Shown: piece by piece, positions 1 to 11,757 of the stretch
Position numbering within the stretch: the first letter of the stretch is position 1
Layout: each line of letters starts with the position of its first letter
Source: Cryptomeria japonica
Taxonomy: Eukaryota > Streptophyta > Pinopsida > Cupressales > Cupressaceae
Length of the DNA stretch: 64,000 bases
Reading direction: 5' to 3'
NCBI RefSeq assembly: GCF_030272615.1
Contig: NC_081405.1
Span: forward strand, 21,430,047 to 21,494,046
Program-made: the position numbers and the translations under genes
The notes under the pieces: generated by a model
Told to the model about the DNA's origin: nothing
The model's database searches: none
The model's input: only the letters and a program-made list of their open reading frames with translations

Positions 1-22
1 TCAAGAGAGGTGACTATGTTAG
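1..22 (+). mobile_element. Copia element B, fragment left of the element A insertion
   Basis: These bases read in frame into the integrase-distal part of a Ty1/copia polyprotein that resumes at 15815. Taking out element A and one copy of the 5 bp duplication (GTTAG at 18-22, ATTAG at 15815-15819) gives one reading frame, KRGDYVSKFEAKSDEG and onward, which matches the conserved copia stretch before the RT domain. The rest of B's 5' half is outside the window. Confidence 0.8.
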
Positions 23-1201
23 TGTTGGTAAATAGATTTGTCTTTTCTTATCTATTTAATTTAAAGCACTGTGAATCATAGAAAAGCAGACAAACTTTCC
101 ACCAAACAGTTGGAAAATCATCTAATTGATTAACCTCTGAATTTAGGTACAACTCCCTCTAGTAAATATTCATTCGGCTCCAAATTACATATAATTAGAG
201 AATGCTTTTCACTAGAAAGCACTCAAAGGCAATTGCATACACTAGTCAATACAAAATGAATGCAAGCACTGATCCATATATAACTTTTTATATAAAGCCA
301 ACAGACTTCATATGAACACTAAAACAAAATGAAAAAGCTTATAAAGATGAACTTAGCCAATAGTTTTCAGCACATATAGAAAGTATAACAGCCTCTTCTT
401 TGAAATAGATTTACACAGAAATTAGACTTCAAAAATCAAACACACAGATTTGAAACTGAAAATAGCTCTTAATAAGATTTCGCATTCAGTGATGGTCGTC
501 TACTTTCTTCATACACAAGATGTTCTTAGCTAATCTTAAAGATAGTCTTTTCCAAAAACTTAGCAAACCCATTCAAAGTCATTACATAAGATATTTATAG
601 ATCAACAGACCCAATAGTTCATTTAACCAAAGTAAAATTAACTCATAAGAGTTAATAGAAAGCCAACCCTAACTATATAACCAAAATTTAAAGAAAATAA
701 CTAGACTCGCTGGCAAACTACTTCCAACAGTGCTAGTCATGCAGTCTACTCAGTTCCGGTTTGGTCGCTCGAATTGGTGTCTTGGATAGACACCATCACC
801 GCCTTGGCCGTGCTCCACTCTCGATGCATTGTAGAAAACTCCTAGATTATAGTTACGTGCGACAAACTGATATGAATAACTCTCTGCTTCCAGAGCTCCT
901 TTTTCCTCTTTACCAATTGCACTTTATCTTTGTGTGAATCCAGATGATCGAGACAAATGGTGAGCATCGATTCCACCTTAGAGATCCTCGTAAAGTCTTC
1001 CACGGACAAAGATTTATCCATCTTGATCTATCTGATGTGGTTGCCGAATTGGTTAATCATCTCCATGGTGTCTTCAAGAGTTTTACTATCCTCCTTAAGT
1101 AATTGAACATCCACGCAGTGTAAGTCCTTTTGCATGGTCGCCCTCAAAGCTGTTAATTTGCCACACAGACTAGCTGACTCGCTATAACCTTTCTCAATAA
1201 T

Positions 1202-3917
1202 CTAATTGCGCCACTCAATACTCTCATTACAAATGAACATGACATCTTCATTTAGTCCTGACACTTGGTTTTCAGCAAGAAAGTTCATTAACCCATAATG
1301 CTGAATATCCCACATCCGCTTCAAAATGACAACCCATTTAGATTTCTCCTTCTGCCATGAGACCAAGTCGGAGTCCAAGGCTTTGGTGACCTCATTGGCA
1401 TCCTTGAAAATTTGGACCAAGTCAATTATGTAATTGGCTGCCTGGTGCATGATCGAGGTGAGCCATTCTAAAAAACCTCGGCGATCATCCTGTTTCGTTG
1501 AACTTCATCCAAGAATTTTTGATTGCTAGGTGACTTTGGACTAAATGGGCCTGAATGTTGGGACAATGGCAATGGGCTATTCTACAAAGCATGGATATAC
1601 TGGGCCATTTGCGTTAAACTCTATTTCAACTCAGCCTTGTCCCTCTCATCCTTCCAGGTACGGGAGATAATTTGTTTGGTGGACGTCTCCAAGTGCTTAA
1701 CATCTATGGCTCTGGTTCTGATTCCCAAATCTATTCATTCAACAACATAGTCTGCTTCTGAAGCCATAGTTGCATCTTTTTTAGGCTCAGGTCTAGCAAT
1801 GTCCATAGGCCAATGCTTCATATTTTCATCAAAGTCAATCATTGCCTCTATTTTTAACTTTTTGGGCTTTGTAGTCCTTCCCAGACATTTTCTCATGGCA
1901 TCCTCCATTGATACTGAAATCAGAACTACATTCCTTTTCCTGGTGATTGAATCACTTAGCCATTTTGGTGCTAGGGTCAACTCTTTTTAAGGCATGGATG
2001 GAAACTGTGTTGAGGATGGTGGCATGGAATGGTGTATATGAGACTGGATTTCGAGTACTCCTGAGTCCTGAAAAATAGTATCTATGTCAATTGAAACCTT
2101 GTCTGCTTTAGAAATAGGGGATGTCATCTTGCTCGGTGTTTCCTCTGGGTCTAAATCTAGAATGAGGTGAGAAGCCAGTGATTTGAATCCCTTCTTGGAT
2201 CTTGATCTGGTAACTCGGCTAGCAATAGGAAGCTCAACCCCGATGTCTAGTTTCTCTTCCTTAATCCTTGCCTTTGCTTTCCCTACATCAGAAACGGAAA
2301 TTTTAGTCACAACAGAAGTCTTACTTGCAGTACTCCTCTTCCCACTCCTACTTCTTGAACTAGTTGCTCATGCCGGATGAAAACGGCAACTCCTAACCCA
2401 ATTTTCCATCCTTCGGACTACACTAAAAGTGCGTGTCTAAATACTATCTCCCATCTTCTTTTTCCAATCTACTTTTGAAAGAGGTTCATCATGGACCCGT
2501 TTCATAAACTCTGGGTCAAGTATGTCTTCATCATCGGTAGAGACACCTGAGGTATCCATGGATAATTTCATGTCATGAATTTGCCTCAAAGTTAATCTAG
2601 ACCAATTCCTTCTCCACACTTCAAATTCATCCTGGCAACCCTCCCAATAATCCTCCAACTAAGGAACATGCTGATCAGGTACTGCTTTCTTTACATATTG
2701 AGCAATGAAACCCTTACTTTCAAATTTATCCCTTTTTCAAAGGATTTCAAATGAAACCTTTTAAATTCAAGTTCAAGGTTCAAGGCATCAGAAATTGATC
2801 TACAACAATAATGGCCTAAATCAATGGGAAAACTTTTGCTTATATCAGAGTCCTCACCATAATCTTTTGCAACATAAGCAAGTTGTCTAGATACTTCGAT
2901 CAAAATGAAGGAGTCTGAAACGTACCTGGGAGGTTTAAAGGGTTCACCCTTAAATCCTCTAACCCTTAAATAAGTGAAATAACTGAACTGTATGAAGAAA
3001 CTGTCGTATATGTTAACGAGCTCAACTGCCTCCGTAGACATTCTTCTATACAAATTACCTTGTAGTTCAAAGGTCAGCCTTCCAACAAAAACATCATTCC
3101 AATGGAGATAATCATAGACATGCTCTCTCAAAGTCAAACTAGGATGATACTCACAAATTCTCATGCCTTGAACCCATTTTACATGAGACAACCCAGACCA
3201 CTCTCTCACATAGGCAAGCATATATAATAGATAGAATGACATATAAAAATTAGGCATTCCGATATAATTGCTCAGACCTTCATGTAATCTTTCTGCAATA
3301 ACAGTTCCCCAGTCAATGAACTAGTTTCTATCCAGAGTAACCTGGATGAAGAAATACATCCAGTCTTCCCAGTAAAAAGAGTGAGAATTACCCTTCACCC
3401 TGCTCAACAGTATGACCAAATCTCGAATTACTGGAATTAAATATTCATGAGTTAAAGGTCTCGGCAGCCTTTAGCCTCCTTTTTGGAATCTTAAGAGCCA
3501 ATTCCGTGCAATCACTGTTCTATAATATTGCTTCTTCTCAGAGCAAATCCCGTAAGATTTACCAATGGTCCAGTCTTCATAGGGTTCCTGGTGTGGAATA
3601 CCCATGGCTGCCATTACCATCTATCTATCAATAGACAACAAGAGTTCACCATCATTTTTCCTTATGCACCTATTGCCCTTGTCGTAATGATTCATGCATT
3701 CTAAAACTAACTCAGGGTAGGGAGCAGCTATGGGGAAGGCGACAGCTTCTAGTAATCCGCTCTGAGCCACATCTCTCATCATGGGGACTGTGGTTGAATT
3801 CTTTACTCTCTCTAGAAAGACCTCTAAATCTAGCTGAACCAGCACTGTGTCACCCAACTCCGGTAAAGAGCTTACAAGGGAAGACGAGCTCATCAATTTG
3901 GATAAAACAGGCCTCAT
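1202..3917 (-). pseudogene. LTR-borne ORF of unknown function, frameshifted copy in 3' LTR of A
   Basis: Counterpart of the reading frame at 11758-14952. Recognisable blocks read downward from 3917 (VLSKLMSSSSLVSSLPELGD), 3257 (FYMSFYLLYMLAYVREWSG), 2658 (EDYWEGCQDEFEVWRRNWSR), 2310, 1980 and 1450. The blocks fall in different frames: there is one net frameshift between 3257 and 2658 and another between 1980 and 1450. Several stops differ from the other LTR copy, for example a TAA near 1987 where the 5' LTR has a sense codon. Other stops, including those after SIDR, MGDSI and EWRN, are shared by both copies. I recognise no domain. Confidence 0.7.
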
Positions 3918-4471
3918 ATTTTGGTTCGTGGTTTTCCCAAATCAATCCTAGGTGAAGAAGGAAAGTGAAAACAAAAAAAAGCAGCTAAAGAACACCTAGA
4001 TCTTTTAAAACAAACTATAGCAATTTAGAAAACTATTGAACATACCTTCCTCTGCTCCCTGTAAACCTCTCTCGTTGCCTATTTTTCTTGCTTCGAAAAC
4101 TCCTCCTCAAAATCTTCTCAAGAAAATAATAATCCCAATGAGACAACTACTCAGTTTTAAAGCGGAGAAAATCTTACCCATCATTACTAAAACTGCCTTC
4201 ATTACTCCTTGTTCATGTGATATGATTTTGCTGAGGTACGCCTTACTGTTAAGTCACTTCTCTTTTGACACGAGAGATCTTCACACATACTAGCCATAAA
4301 TGGTAGATTTCAAATTATTAGGGAAAGAATATTCTTTCATTCAGCGGCCATCTATCGTGTTCTAAAAGTCCGCACTGTCACCATGTGGCAAGTCACATGT
4401 CTTCCAAGGAACCTATACATAAAAATCAGAGCCTTGTGAAATCATCACAATATAATATTAACATGACAAAT

Positions 4472-4660
4472 CTTGAACCTTGAACCTTGAACCAACAAGG
4501 TTCAAGTTCACGGTTTAAAGAATACAATATGTTGACAAGAACTCACAAAGCTTAAAATTGCGCAGGAGGAAAGATACTCGAAACAACACCTGTTGAACTT
4601 TGAACCTTGAACCAACAAGGTTCAAGTTCAAGTTCAAGGTTCAAGTTCAATGTAGTGTAA
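4472..4660. repeat. Short inverted repeats (TTGAAC/GTTCAA hairpins) in LTR of A
   Basis: Two clusters of the hexamer TTGAAC and its complement form hairpins. The first has an 11 bp stem, CTTGAACCTTG at 4479-4489 and CAAGGTTCAAG at 4496-4506, with a 6-nt loop. The second lies at about 4595-4652 and has longer arms. The same pair occurs in the other LTR at about 15505-15690. They are near the LTR's outer, U3-side end in the element's sense. Confidence 0.8.
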
Positions 4661-5001
4661 CCTAACGAGAACTGAATGAAATGAGCAAAAAAATTTAAGC
4701 AAGTTCTCAACCAATGGATTAGACAAGCATTACTATAGATAGGGATGCATATGGAATGAAAATTTTATATGGGGCCAAAAGTGGCTCTGCATGGGGACTG
4801 GGACTCGTAAGATACCAAGCAATGAATCACAGGATCTTTGGTTTCATAGCATAACTAACTAAGGATCAACTTACAATAAAAATGGACACACCTAAACTAG
4901 CATGACAAAAATATATGTACAAACTAACAAGGGACGCATGTTTACAATTGATACAATTTTAAATCCTGCCCATTATAAGACAGGGGAAGTTCAAAACCAT
5001 C

Positions 5002-5922
5002 CTAATAAGCAAGTTTAAAAGAATTGGGCCCCTTTACCTCCTGAATCACATAAGGTCCCTTCCACAACGACTCAAATTTGCCATGAGCACCTTTCGGTTC
5101 TCTTCTTTTATCCCATAATAACACTAAGTCTCCTTTCATGAACTTCATGGGCCTTGCTTTCTGATCAAAAATCTTTTTGACCCTCATCTGATGCTCTGTG
5201 ATCCTGTCAACCAGCTTCTCTCTTTCTTCTTCAATTTTGGTTAAATACATGATTCCTTTTTCAAGAGAGCTCTGGAAAAATGCATCTTCTATCACCGTCT
5301 GCAATTTAGAAGCCGCTAATTATAAAGGAAGAGAGATTTGTGCACCAATACAATAAACCAGCTCAAATGGTGACATTCCTATGGCCCCTTTTGGTGAAGT
5401 TCAATCTGTCCATAGTGCTTCATGTAGCTTCTTATGCCAATCTCTGAAATTTTCACTAACTAGCTTTCTCATGATATTGATCAAGTTCTCGTTACTTGAT
5501 TCTGCCTGACCGTTACCCTGCAGATAATAATCAGAAGCATGTGCCAGAGCAATTCTGTGATCATAGCAAAATAAGCTCAATTCTGATGAAGAAAAATTTG
5601 ATGCATTATCTGTGACTATTTTCTAAGGGACTCCAAACTTGACAAGGATATTCTCCTCAAGGAATGTACACACAATTTCTGAGGTAGTTTTCCTTACAGG
5701 GATAGCTTCCACCCACTTAGTGAAATAGTCCATCGCTGTTAATATGCGAGTGTGCCTCGTGCTAGAAATAGGGTTCAAAGGACCAACAAAATCTAGTCCC
5801 CACTGCTTAAATGGTTCTTTAATTACCACAGGCCTCAAAGGCAAGGTGGCCAACTGGGGTTTACCAGTAAACAACTTGCATTTTGCACACCTCGCCACCC
5901 AGGCATATGCATCCCAGAACAT
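5002..5922 (-). pseudogene. Integrase of element A (broken)
   Basis: Gypsy integrase that would insert the element's cDNA. From 5922 it shows the end of the zinc-binding region (ARCAKCK), then the catalytic core: first Asp in WGLDFVGP, second Asp in IVTDN just below 5622, and the Glu in GNGQAES near 5500. The C-terminal region (5304-5002) has the basic FDQKARPMKFMKGDLVLLWDKR stretch and the GPYVIQEV strand typical of the GPY/F module. Stops interrupt it: TAG at 5623-5625, a TGA near 5400 and a TAA near 5325. Each sits where Gln or Arg is expected. Confidence 0.85.
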
Positions 5923-6098
5923 CCCTGGCCAATAGTAACAGTTTCTTAGGATTTTATATGTAGTAACCGTAGAAGAAAAGTGACCCTGTAGGCTTCATTA
6001 TGGAAAGTCTTCAATAAAGCCTCTTGGTGCGGTTTATCCACACATCGAAGGAAAGTGCCATCTAAACCCTTTTTATACAATATGTTATTTGAGATAAC

Positions 6099-6473
6099 CT
6101 ACTTTGCAGCTTTCAACCTCAAATTCCTTTTTTCCCTAGGAGAAAGATGATCTGGATAGCCCCCATATGTGAGATAATATGCCACATTAGTGAACCAAGA
6201 ATCTTGATGATCAATGAACAGGGTCAAAGGTAAACTGCCATCTTCTTTGGACTCATTTTCTGCCATCAATCTAAAGAGCCCTTGTCCTCTAACCATTTTA
6301 GTGGGCTTGATATCTAGATTGAATTCTTGTATCTTGGAGACCCAAGATGCTCTATTGTTGATGCCAACATCTTGTTGAGTTAAAACAGCCTTTACTGCAG
6401 AATTGGAAACAAAAACAATCGCATGCGACTGGAGTATATAATACCTGAACTGCTTCATGGCTTTTACCACCAC
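6099..6473 (-). pseudogene. RT-linked RNase H distal part and connector of element A
   Basis: Continues the pol polyprotein after RT. The stretch with FVSNSAVKAVLTQQDVGINNRASWVSKIQEF matches the second half of the gypsy RNase H domain, in which a conserved segment usually reads with TDH...K.L. The first part, in the preceding ORF, has YCHASEHT where an active Asp is usual, so this RNase H looks degenerate at its catalytic site. Region 5923-6098 continues towards integrase with stops. Confidence 0.75.
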
Positions 6474-6479
6474 ATAAGC

Positions 6480-7733
6480 CTACTTCTGTATCTGTGAGTA
6501 CTTCAACTCATGCTTCTTCAGGGGGATACTCATAAAAGAGATTGACACTTCCTCATTATCTTCACCTTTTTGTACCAAAATCCTGGACATAGTATGTTCT
6601 GATGCATGGCAATAAATAATAAAGTCCTTATTAAAGTTTGGATTTACCAGAGTAGGCGCATCTGCAATTGCCTTCTTAATCTCTTTGAAAGCCTTTCTGC
6701 TAGCTTCATTCCACTTAAAAGCTACCTTCTTGCTCATCATATTCACAATGTACTTGGTTGTTTCAACAAAATCAGGGATGAAATGCCTTAAGAAGTTCAC
6801 TTGTCCAAAGAAAGACCTCACTCCATTTTTATTTGAGGGGAGACTAAGCTGTTGTATCACCTTTACTCTCTGTGGATCAACTTTTACTCCTTCCTGTGAG
6901 ACAATGTGTCCCAGAAGTTTTCCTTCCGTGACACCAAAGATAGACTTTTTGGGATTTAGGGATACCCCATGCTCTCTACATCTCATTAGAACTTTTCTCA
7001 AGTCTCGCACATGATTCTTTCTTTTTCTAGAGAATACAGTTAAATCATCTAAATAGACCACAATAATCTTATCCCTCAAATGTCCAAAAGAAAGATCCAT
7101 TTCTCTTTGAAAAGTTGCTCCTATGTTTATCAACCCAAAAGGCATCCTGTTATAAGCGAAGGTTCCTCAGAGAGTTATAAAGGTTGTCTTGTGTTGATCC
7201 TGCTCCATGACACTTATCTGATTATACCCAGAGAAACCATCCAACATAGACATCATCTTTGAGCCAGAAACAATTTGTAAAATATGATCCATTGCAGGCA
7301 GGGGATAATTATCTTTCAGAATTGCTTGATTTAAGTTTCTAAAATCAACACAGATCCGTATCTCGTCGTTCTTCTTCCAAATAGGAACTTTATTCACAAT
7401 CCAGGTAGAATGGTGTAGAGGATAAATAATTCAGGCCTTCAACATCTTGTCAACCTCATGAAAAATCGCTTCTGATACCTTGGGATTAAAGTTTCTTAAC
7501 TTCTGTCGGAATGGATTAACACCTGGTTTCAAAGGAATCTGGTGTTGAAACTTTCCATCCCTAAAGTTCTTCAAATCATCATAACTCCACACAAAAACAT
7601 CCTTAAACTCAACCAGCAAATCAACGAACCTCTTTCTTTCCACTTCAGAACAACATTTTCCCAAATTAACGAATTTAGGATCATCATTGGTACCAATGTT
7701 AATTTTCTCATACTCCCCTAAACTCTGAATCAC
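6480..7733 (-). pseudogene. Reverse transcriptase of element A (broken)
   Basis: Gypsy RT in three pieces. The lead-in (7733-7431) has HQIPLKPGVNPFRQKLRN. The fingers and palm (7397-7167) have RICVDFRNLNQAILKDNYPLP and MLDGFSGYNQI. The palm and thumb (7145-6480) have MPFGLINIGATFQR, the catalytic VVYLDDLTVFS and LLGHIVSQEGV. The end of the last piece begins RNase H. The YLDD motif is intact, but stops separate the pieces, so no full product is made from this copy. Confidence 0.9.
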
Positions 7734-8024
7734 AGGATCTTCCTTATCTCTTCGCTTAACATATCCATCTTTCCTATCGAAAAGACGTTCAAGAGAAACT
7801 AAACCCTTTGGGATTTTATTTCCTTTTAACTACAACATCCCATCATGTACTTCGTCTTGCATATCAGGAGAAAAAATTTTACAACTCACCTCTAACCCTT
7901 CATAAAACAAGGATGTAAAAATATCAACACATTGCAGAAAGTTCTGAATCTGTTTATCATTTTCAAACACCTGCCAGGATTCAGAATTATTTGGCACACT
8001 AGGTCTATAAACTAGTTCAACCCT

Positions 8025-8582
8025 TTAATTGTCGGTCGTGAAATCTGGGTGTGGAACCAGCAAGGCTGCAGATACCGCCAAAGAATCTGCCTTCAAATTA
8101 AATTCCCTAGGGATGACTTTGATTGAAAAAGCATCAAAGGCTTCAATCTCATCCCAAACACGATTCCTATAGTGTCTCAATCTCTCATTTTTTACCACAA
8201 ATAAGCCCCTCACCTACTTGACAATAAGTTCTGCATCACCTCTCACCTTCAACATTTTGATTTGCAACCTCTTTGCTTCAGCTAGACCTAATAGCAAGGC
8301 CTCATATTCGGCCGTATTATTTCTGTTTTGGAATTCCAATTTGAAAGAATAAGGAATGACCTTCCTGTGGGGAGATATCAAAATGACCCCAGCCCCTGAT
8401 TCTGAAGATGAACAACTCCCATCAAATTCCATAGACCAGAGTTCATTTGACTTACCTACATTCAGTAACATACTCTCATCCTGAGGGTCAGTTGATATCA
8501 TGTAATTACCAAAGCCACAATCTTGATACAAAATTTGAGCTTTCAGATCATCAGAGGGAAAAACTATGTACTTAGCCTTCAT
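8025..8582 (-). pseudogene. Additional (archaeal-type) RNase H of element A, placed before RT
   Basis: A second RNase H-like domain in two pieces. The first (8582-8214) has the catalytic-type MEFDGSCSSSESGAGVILIS, then NNTAEYEALLLGL with the conserved Glu, and GDAELIV with a conserved Asp. The second (8213-8025) has IPREFNLKADSLA with the final conserved Asp. This motif set matches the aRNH domain of Tat gypsy elements. It lies between protease (8604-9596) and RT (from 7733), whereas element C has its own between RT-RNase H and integrase. One stop, at the junction near 8214, splits it. Bases 7734-8024 are a linker without a recognisable domain. Confidence 0.8.
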
Positions 8583-8603
8583 TTCAAGATGTAAGAGGAC
8601 TCT

Positions 8604-9596
8604 CTATTTTCCAACTATGATCACCGCCTGAGACCAGTCCATCTTAATTTCCCCTCCCATGTCTTTACAAAAAGTGTGACTCAACAACATACCATAGCTA
8701 GCAGGAATGTCAGCCACTAGGATTGTCAAATTGATTCTCTTGGCAGGATGAGCTACCAAGGCAACCTGCACATCTTTAATTTGCCCTAGTGAAGGGACCT
8801 GCTTGGAGTCCATGGAGTAACATTTGCCAAAGGTCTTTGTTAGGGTTAAACCTAAAGCTTTTTCTACAGCTGAAGGCATGACATTATCAGATGCTCCTGA
8901 GTCAATTATGAAATTACTCAACTTATGCCTGTTAATATATAAGGACACATAAAAAGGTTTTGATTTATTTTCAAGGTTGGGTTCAAGGAGATTATCTTGC
9001 AAAGGAACAGAACTTGATGAGCCCTCAGGAGTTACTTGAGTAGGACTGACATTAGCATGTGCTGGTGAATCACTGCTCATGGGTGTTTGGGTTTCACTTG
9101 CTAAGGCATGGGTATCATCCCCTTTAACAAATTCAACCAATCTATCTAGTTCTCTCGGGTTTAACTTCAAATACTCAGCTAGAGAAATCTGAACACAAGA
9201 TGTTTTGCAAAACTCAATGATATCAAAAGGGTTAGTAGAAGAATCAGAACTTGAAGGTGCAATTCTTGGAACCACTTTTGACATACCTCCATGATGGGTT
9301 AAAATTTCTTTTCCTTTCTCAGAACTATGTATGGGTGTTGTAGCATCTTGGGATCTCAAATTATATTGAGTTCTTGTAAGAATTGCGTATGAAGAATCTT
9401 CCAAAGATACCAACATGTTTCCTCCCCTCTCTGAGTCGGAGACATATTCCATATAATGAATTTCAGAGTCACTAGGCATACCTTGGGAACCTACTTCATC
9501 CGCTTCTAAGATTGTTTCTCCTTTATTGATCATTTGAGAAAAACAAACCATCTCTAGGCACAAAGATCCATCATGTTCATCAGTTAAATGAAACAC
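8604..9596 (-). pseudogene. Gag zinc motif and aspartic protease region of element A
   Basis: A 330-aa open stretch. Its start overlaps the end of Gag: just upstream and inside is a Cys-x2-His-x4-His-x4-Cys motif (CVFHLTDEHDGSLC), likely the nucleic-acid-binding finger. After a polar linker of about 200 residues comes the retropepsin-like domain: LSNFIIDSGASDNVMPS with the catalytic DSG, and further on ASYGMLLSHTF. The protease would cut the Gag-Pol polyprotein. The frame is open here, but it is flanked by stops on both sides. Confidence 0.85.
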
Positions 9597-9722
9597 ACAA
9601 GAATTTGTCTTGAGTGGTGGTGCTTCAATAGCAAGTCTTTGCTGGACAGGGGGTAGTTGTAATTGTCTCCCTCCACCTCCTCCCTGTTGATTAGAATATC
9701 TCCTAGGAACATCTTGATATGG

Positions 9723-10604
9723 CTAAGAATAGGAAGTATTTACTTTAGGAGTCTGCCTCTTCAGAGCAATTACATCATTCATTAACCGTTGAATGACAGG
9801 ATCTGAGGAAGTAGTAGGTTGTGCATTGGATGTTTGCACTTCACGTTTCCATTTGCCTGTAGTGATCAAATCATCTTCTAGTTCAACTGCAAGGGTTTTG
9901 GCAACATTCAAATCTACAACCCTTTGCCTATGAATCAAGAAAATTATTTCAGAGGGCAGTGAGTTAATAAAAAAACATTTGAGATTATCATCTGAAGATT
10001 TTTGGTTGAGCGGAATCTTGTAGAGAATCTTATCAAAAATGGCTACGAAGTCTCTCATAGATTCAGGAAGTTCCTTTTTTAATTGGGATAACTGAGCTAG
10101 GAGGGAGTGCTCATCTTTAGCTACCTTGAATCTAGCTTCAAATCTTGTCTTCAAATCCTACCAGATCGCTATCACGCTATTCGGAAAATGATAAAACCAA
10201 TCCGCCGCCACTCCTGTCAATGTTTGGATAAACAACCTGATAGCCACATCTTCATGTTGAACCGCTATCACTCCATAGGCTACACTGAAAGCATTCAAAT
10301 GCTCATCTACAATGACCGTCCCATCCCCGCTAAATTTAGGCAAATGGTCTCTAGCGGCCTTTGGCAAGGGATTAAGGTTCAAGCCTAGGTTCAATGGGCC
10401 TATAGTTGCCCCCCAAGGGTTATTGACTGCCATTGGAAGTATAATATTAAGGGGAGAAGTGTTGAATGAAATGGGTATGGCAACACCATGCAGGACCAAT
10501 GCTTGACAAACTAGAGACGTAGGTGATGATGGCAAAGGAGATGGAGGTCTAATTCTTGCCTTTCGTTGGGACGAGTAGGTGGGTTGGAAACTTAGATTCT
10601 GCAA
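9723..10604 (-). pseudogene. Gag of element A (one in-frame stop)
   Basis: Retrotransposon Gag, the structural protein of the virus-like particle. The N-terminal half (10604-10158) ends in the conserved capsid stretch LPKFSGDGTV...HLNAFSVAYG and GVAADWFYHFP. The reading frame then meets TAG at 10158-10160 and continues in the same frame (10154-9723) with LKTRFEARF and ELPESMRDFVAIFDKILYKIP. The stop sits where family members commonly have Gln before DLKTRF, so a single CAG-to-TAG change explains it. Bases 9597-9722 hold a Gly- and Gln-rich link to the zinc motif. Confidence 0.85.
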
Positions 10605-11018
10605 TTCTTCAAAAATAGGATCAAAAACCCCCCCCCCTCCTTTGGGATCTAGTATACAGTTTGGAGTCCAGTGTGGAACAATTAGGGCAACAAACGTCTG
10701 GGAATTTGAAATTGATTATCAGGGATGTGGATAAAGAAAACCCTAGGAACTACTATTCTTTCAATGACTAACACAGGCTGATCTGATTGTCTTTCTATTT
10801 CGCTAAGAAGGTCACTAATTCTATCATATTCTACTCGACTTCTTCTATGCCTCTAGGCTAGAGTATCCAGCTCTAAGGTAATGTTACTTTGTTCTTCTTG
10901 TACCCAGTTTAGATTTGGTTGCAACAAAGGCAAAAACGCTTCAAGAGGCAATACCATTTATAGAAAATAGAGTACACTATAATGATGATCTGGTATTACA
11001 ATCAGTTATTCTCTTCAT
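10605..11018 (-). other. 5' leader of element A
   Basis: Untranslated leader between the primer binding site and Gag. It has a run of C near 10629-10638 and otherwise nothing recognisable. Confidence 0.6.
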
Positions 11019-11036
11019 TCCCCAGCAGAGTCGCCA
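11019..11036 (-). other. Primer binding site of element A
   Basis: On the - strand this reads TGGCGACTCTGCTGGGGA, 6 nt inside the 5' LTR. It begins with the TGG complementary to a tRNA CCA end and resembles the 3' end of plant tRNA-Arg, a usual primer for Tat/Ogre elements. The tRNA identity is from memory and was not tested. Confidence 0.75.
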
Positions 11037-11757
11037 AAAATCTGTTGGTAAACAGATTTGTCTTTTCTTATCTATTTAATTCAAAGCACTGCGAATCATA
11101 GAAAAGCAGACAAACTTTCCACCAAACAGTTGGAAAATCATCTAATTGATTAACCTCTGAATTTAGGTATAGCTAACTCTAGTAAATATTCATTCAACTC
11201 CAAATTACATATAATCAATAAAAGGCTTTTCACCAAAAAGCACTTAAAGGCAATTGCATACACCAATCAATACAAAATGAATGCAAGCACTGATCCATAT
11301 ATAACTTTTTATATAAAGCCGACAAACTTCATATGAACACTAAAACAAAATGAAAAAGATTATAAAGACGAACTTAGCCAATAGTTTTCAGCAAATATAG
11401 AAATTATAACAACCTCTTCTTTGAAATAGATTTACACATAAATCAGACTTCAAAAATCAAACACATGGATTTGAAACTAAAAATAGCTGTTAATAAGATT
11501 TCGCATTCAGTGATGGTCGTCTACTTTCTTCATACACAAAATGTTCTTAGCTAATCTTAAAGATAGTCTTTTCCAAAAACTTAGCGAACCCATTCAAAGT
11601 TATTACATAAGATATTTATAGGTCACCAGACCCAATAGTTCTTTTAACCAAAGTAAAATTAACTCATAAGAGTTAATAGAAAGCCAACCCTAACTGTATA
11701 ACCGAAATTTAAAGAAAATAACTAGACTCGCTGGCAAACTACCGCCAACAGTGCTAG

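Larger units (their letters stand above)
23..4780 (-). repeat. 3' LTR of element A (~4.76 kb)
   Basis: Nearly collinear with 11043-15814 over the whole length, with scattered substitutions and small indels. Bases 23-1201 hold no gene. Bases 1202-3917 carry the LTR-borne reading frame (separate entry). Bases 3918-4780 are the U3-proximal part with the TTGAAC hairpin repeats. The inner end reads CCAAAA where the other LTR has CCAACA. Confidence 0.9.

Noticed and set aside
4781-4810. G-rich stretch GGGGACTGGGA as polypurine tract of element A
   Set aside because: It is purine-rich on the + strand, but element A reads on the - strand, where it is pyrimidine-rich. The PBS and all genes agree on the - orientation.
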